NCBI GenBank assembly: GCA_036272935.1
Contig: DATAXP010000064.1
Location: 1-7,633 of the forward strand
Direction of reading: 5' to 3'
DNA length: 7,633 nucleotides
From: DATAXP01 sp036272935
GTDB lineage: Bacteria; Planctomycetota; Planctomycetia; Pirellulales; PNKZ01
Shown here: positions 5,470 through 7,633 of the stretch, one piece after another
Layout of the letters: every line of letters begins with the position of its first letter
Numbering within the stretch: position 1 is the stretch's first letter
Notes under the pieces: generated by a model
The model's input: the letters and a program-made list of their open reading frames with translations, nothing else
Database searches by the model: none
What the model was told of the DNA's origin: nothing
Position numbers and translations under genes: made by a program

Positions 5470-7059
5470 CACGGCTTCGCGCAATTGGTGACTCTGCGCG
5501 TTGAGGCTGGCCACGGCTTTTTCCAATTGCACGGTACCGGCGGCCGTTTGCGACGCGGCCTGGCCGATATCCTGCATGCCTTGGGTCACCTGCTCGAAGC
5601 CGATCTGCTGTTGGCACGTGGCGCTGATAATCTGCTGAAAGGCCTGCACGCTTTCCTGCGTGGTGTCGGCCATGCGGCGTATCGTGTCTTCGGTGACGTC
5701 AGCTTGCTGCTTCCCGGTTTCGGTGCGTTTCACCGCTTCTTCGGTGAGCATCACCGAGCTGTTGATGCGTTTCTGAATGTCGCCCAGAATCGTGCGGACC
5801 TGCACGGTCGATTCCTTGGCCTGGTCCGCCAGGTTCTTGATTTCGTTGGCCACGACGGAAAACCGGCTCCCCTGGTCGCCGGCGGCGGCCGCTTCGATGG
5901 CCGCGTTGAGGGCCAGGAGATTCGAGCGTTCGGCGATATCGTTGACCGTGGCGATGATCTCGCCAACGGCCTGCGTCTTTTCGCTGAGCGACACCACGTT
6001 CTCGGCCACCTCTTCCACCTGCTGGCGGATGGCTTCCATCGTGTGGTTGGCTTCCTGCACGGTGCTGAGCCCCGTCACGGTGATCGTCGCGGTGGCCTCG
6101 GCCGTGGCGGTGACCTGCTTGGCGCGTTCCGAGATTTGCACGCCCGACTGCCGCACTTCTTCCATTGTGGCGGTGATCTGCTGGATGGTGGCCGCTTGCT
6201 CCTTGGTGCCGGTTGCTTGCTGCTGGGTCGAGGCCAGGATCTCGGCGGCCGCGGCATTCATCCGCTCGCTGACGCTCATGATCTGGCCGCTCATGCCCTT
6301 GAGCCCGACGACCATTTCGTTGATCCCCTCGCCGAGCCGCCCGACTTCGTCGCGGCTGGTGATCGTGGCCTGCTGCGTGAGATCGCCCTTGCCGACCCGA
6401 TCGACGAACTCGACGAAGCGTCCCAACGGCATCGTGATCGACCGCTGGATGAGCACGCTGGAAACTCCCACGAGCACAAAGGCCGCCAGGCTGCCGAACA
6501 GGATCGTGGAAGTCGTCGCCTGCGCGCTGCTCTTGGATTCGTCGGCCCGCAACTTCAACAGCTTGTTCTCTTCGTTCTGCATTTCGGCCACGATCTTGCG
6601 AATGCCGTCCATGAGTTGCTTGCCCCGATCGGTCAAGACGACCTCCAGGGCGGCCTCCGGGCTCTTTTCCTTCCGCAAGCTGATCGTCTGCTGCAACTCG
6701 GCAAACTTGCCGGCGATCAGCGGCGCCAGCAGATCGAGGCGATGCTGCTGGTCGGGATTGTCGGAGGTCATGCGGCGCAGGTCGGCCATCTTGGCGTCCA
6801 GCCCTTCGGTCGCCACGTGGTACGGTTCGAGGTACCGCTCCATCCCGGTCAGCAGGAAACCGCGTTGTCCCGTTTCGGCATTCGTGACCTGGGCAATCAC
6901 GTTCTCCAACGATTCGAGCACGCGGTGGCTGTGTGCCACCCATTCCGCGTTATCGATCAGCGAAATGGTGCTGCGGTATGAGACGCCGCCCACGATGGCC
7001 AAGATCAACAGTGCGAGGCCGAAGCCCAGCAGGATGCGGACGCCGACAGTAAATTTCAT
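5452..7059 (-). CDS. Methyl-accepting chemosensory receptor with CHASE3 sensor domain
   Basis: A 535-residue inner-membrane receptor. TM1 is at about 9-27 and TM2 at about 184-205. The periplasmic part is a CHASE3 domain (about 28-180), marked by NAETGQRGFLLTG (60-72) and RYLEPY (75-80). A HAMP domain (about 204-257) leads to a long cytoplasmic helical hairpin. The hairpin tip is IAERSNLLALNAAIEA (375-390), the site that contacts CheA and CheW, then a variant EAAAAGDQGSRF (389-400) where most receptors read EAARAGxxGRGF. Probable methylation sites: Q293/Q294 in AATIQQITAT, which matches the consensus well, and Q483/Q484 in SATCQQQIG, slightly weaker. There is no C-terminal CheR-tethering pentapeptide; the protein ends in GRYQI. 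The start MKFTVGVRI at 7059 has AGGA 8 bases upstream; an in-frame ATG at 7101 is less likely. The ligand is unknown; CHASE3 occurs in many sensors without a common ligand. Confidence 0.95.
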   Translation of the reverse strand: MKFTVGVRILLGFGLALLILAIVGGVSYRSTISLIDNAEWVAHSHRVLESLENVIAQVTNAETGQRGFLLTGMERYLEPYHVATEGLDAKMADLRRMTSDNPDQQHRLDLLAPLIAGKFAELQQTISLRKEKSPEAALEVVLTDRGKQLMDGIRKIVAEMQNEENKLLKLRADESKSSAQATTSTILFGSLAAFVLVGVSSVLIQRSITMPLGRFVEFVDRVGKGDLTQQATITSRDEVGRLGEGINEMVVGLKGMSGQIMSVSERMNAAAAEILASTQQQATGTKEQAATIQQITATMEEVRQSGVQISERAKQVTATAEATATITVTGLSTVQEANHTMEAIRQQVEEVAENVVSLSEKTQAVGEIIATVNDIAERSNLLALNAAIEAAAAGDQGSRFSVVANEIKNLADQAKESTVQVRTILGDIQKRINSSVMLTEEAVKRTETGKQQADVTEDTIRRMADTTQESVQAFQQIISATCQQQIGFEQVTQGMQDIGQAASQTAAGTVQLEKAVASLNAQSHQLREAVGRYQI

Positions 7060-7122
7060 GTTAGTGATCCTTTCGGACTGTTTTGATTGAACGCGTTGCA
7101 AGAAATTATTTTTCAGCCGGTC
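7060..7122 (-). promoter_or_regulatory. Spacer between cheW and receptor gene, with receptor ribosome binding site
   Basis: The 63-base gap is more AT-rich than the genes around it. It contains AAAGGA (7068-7073), a good Shine-Dalgarno match ending 8 bases before the receptor ATG, which decides the start at 7059 over the upstream ATG at 7101. I see no hairpin and no convincing promoter, so the receptor gene is probably transcribed together with cheW. Confidence 0.6.
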
Positions 7123-7633
7123 TCAAGCCCCGGCTGCAACAAACACGGGATGCGCATACACGGCTTCGATGTTCAGCACGCCGACGCCGCCCGGCGTGCG
7201 GCCAAGCAAATATTGCGACGACCAGGCGGCAAGCTCGCCGCCCAGGCAATCGAGCTCACCGCGCACGATCGTTTCGATCTGCTGCACGCTGTCGACGCGC
7301 AGGCCCACTTCGACCGCGGCGCTGCGCATCAGCACGATATAGCCGGGCGCACGTTCGCCCTCGACGGGCAGCTCGAGGATGCGGGCCAGATCCAGGACCG
7401 AGCAAATGTGCCCGCGAACGTTGATGGCGCCCAGCAACTCTGCTCGGGCGCCGGCAATCGCAGAGCACCGAGCATAGGGCAGCACCTCGACCAGCGATCG
7501 GGTGGCAATGCACAACCGTTCGCCGCCAACGGTAAACACGAGCGCCGGCCAGCCGTCCTGCGTGCTGTCGATGGTCGAGCGCGTCGCCAGTTGTCGCGCA
7601 CGCTCGCGGTAAATGTCCGCAAGTTCGGCGAGT
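7123..7633 (-). CDS. cheW: CheW-type receptor-kinase coupling protein, N-terminus missing
   Basis: The frame is open from the right edge (first full codon at 7632) to TGA at 7123-7125, giving 169 residues; the true start lies outside the window. CheW links receptor hairpin tips to the P5 domain of CheA. The visible part starts with a charged, probably helical stretch (LAELADIYRERARQLATRS), then the CheW fold: VFTVGGERLCIATRSLVEVL, the core motif INVRGHICSVLDLARIL, a YIVLMRSAAVEVGLRVDSV strand region and the end VGVLNIEAVYA. An internal GTG at 7539 is not a sensible start because it would cut into the first strand of the domain. An N-terminal helical extension occurs in some CheW proteins of Wsp-type clusters, such as WspD (from memory). 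It ends 63 bases before the receptor gene and is the first visible gene of the likely operon. Confidence 0.9.
   Translation of the reverse strand, partial: LAELADIYRERARQLATRSTIDSTQDGWPALVFTVGGERLCIATRSLVEVLPYARCSAIAGARAELLGAINVRGHICSVLDLARILELPVEGERAPGYIVLMRSAAVEVGLRVDSVQQIETIVRGELDCLGGELAAWSSQYLLGRTPGGVGVLNIEAVYAHPVFVAAGA

Noticed and set aside
5453..5617. Upstream extension of cheA by 55 codons
   Set aside because: It would overlap the receptor 3' end and adds Arg-rich sequence before the HPt domain; the ATG at 5452 has a ribosome binding site and the coupled TGATG junction.
5699..6943. Minus-strand open frame (414 codons) in another frame inside the receptor gene
   Set aside because: Low-complexity Arg/Gly/His-rich translation with no domain, fully inside a certain gene.
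5485..6981. Long plus-strand open frame (498 codons) opposite the receptor gene
   Set aside because: It lies antisense to a clear receptor gene with recognisable domains; its His/Asp/Gly/Leu-rich composition is what GC-rich codon bias produces on the opposite strand. No domain is recognisable.
7060..7101. Upstream ATG adding 14 residues to the receptor
   Set aside because: The extra residues are polar and precede the usual short basic start before TM1; the ATG at 7059 has a well-placed AGGA.
1..7633. CRISPR arrays, tRNA or rRNA genes, insertion sequences, tandem repeats
   Set aside because: No regularly spaced repeats, tRNA-like cloverleaf, transposase motifs or terminal inverted repeats were seen on either strand by reading; the window is almost fully coding.

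Overview
The window is a GC-rich bacterial fragment coding only on the minus strand, so transcription runs from high to low coordinates. It carries most of a compact chemosensory gene cluster, read from the right edge: a cheW-type adaptor (5' end cut off), a methyl-accepting receptor with a CHASE3 sensor, a hybrid CheA kinase with a C-terminal receiver, a CheB methylesterase, and a soluble histidine kinase preceded by two receiver domains. After a gap of about 160 bases, the far left edge holds the first ~60 codons of a secreted protein that starts like a planctomycete cytochrome c (PSCyt1) protein. That N-terminus (a signal peptide, a region reading FFEAKVRPLL, then a CLECH haem-binding motif) is the best taxonomic clue. 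With the GC content, it points to a member of the Planctomycetota. I cannot place it more precisely.

Layout: 1-194 5' part of the PSCyt1-like gene; 195-357 gap with weak inverted repeats and a possible promoter; 358-2124 REC-REC-histidine kinase; 2121-3176 cheB; 3177-3232 short gap; 3233-5452 cheA hybrid; 5452-7059 receptor; 7060-7122 short gap with a good ribosome binding site; 7123-7633 cheW, open at the right edge. Two junctions overlap (TGATG between receptor and cheA, ATGA between cheB and the last kinase), which suggests translational coupling. All five genes look like one operon whose promoter, and probably a cheR gene, lie to the right of the window.

Gene order and protein architecture resemble Wsp/alternative-cellular-function chemosensory systems rather than flagellar chemotaxis. 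CheA has no recognisable P2 domain and carries its own receiver, there is no separate cheY, and the cluster is sealed by a response protein. In the Pseudomonas Wsp system that last protein is a diguanylate cyclase (WspR). Here it is a kinase driven by two receivers. The likely flow is: receptor CHASE3 domain senses a signal, CheW and CheA form the signalling complex, CheA phosphorylates its own receiver, CheB and probably the REC-REC kinase, and that kinase passes the signal to a partner not encoded here. The receptor tip and the CheB receiver each carry substitutions at normally conserved positions, noted in the findings.
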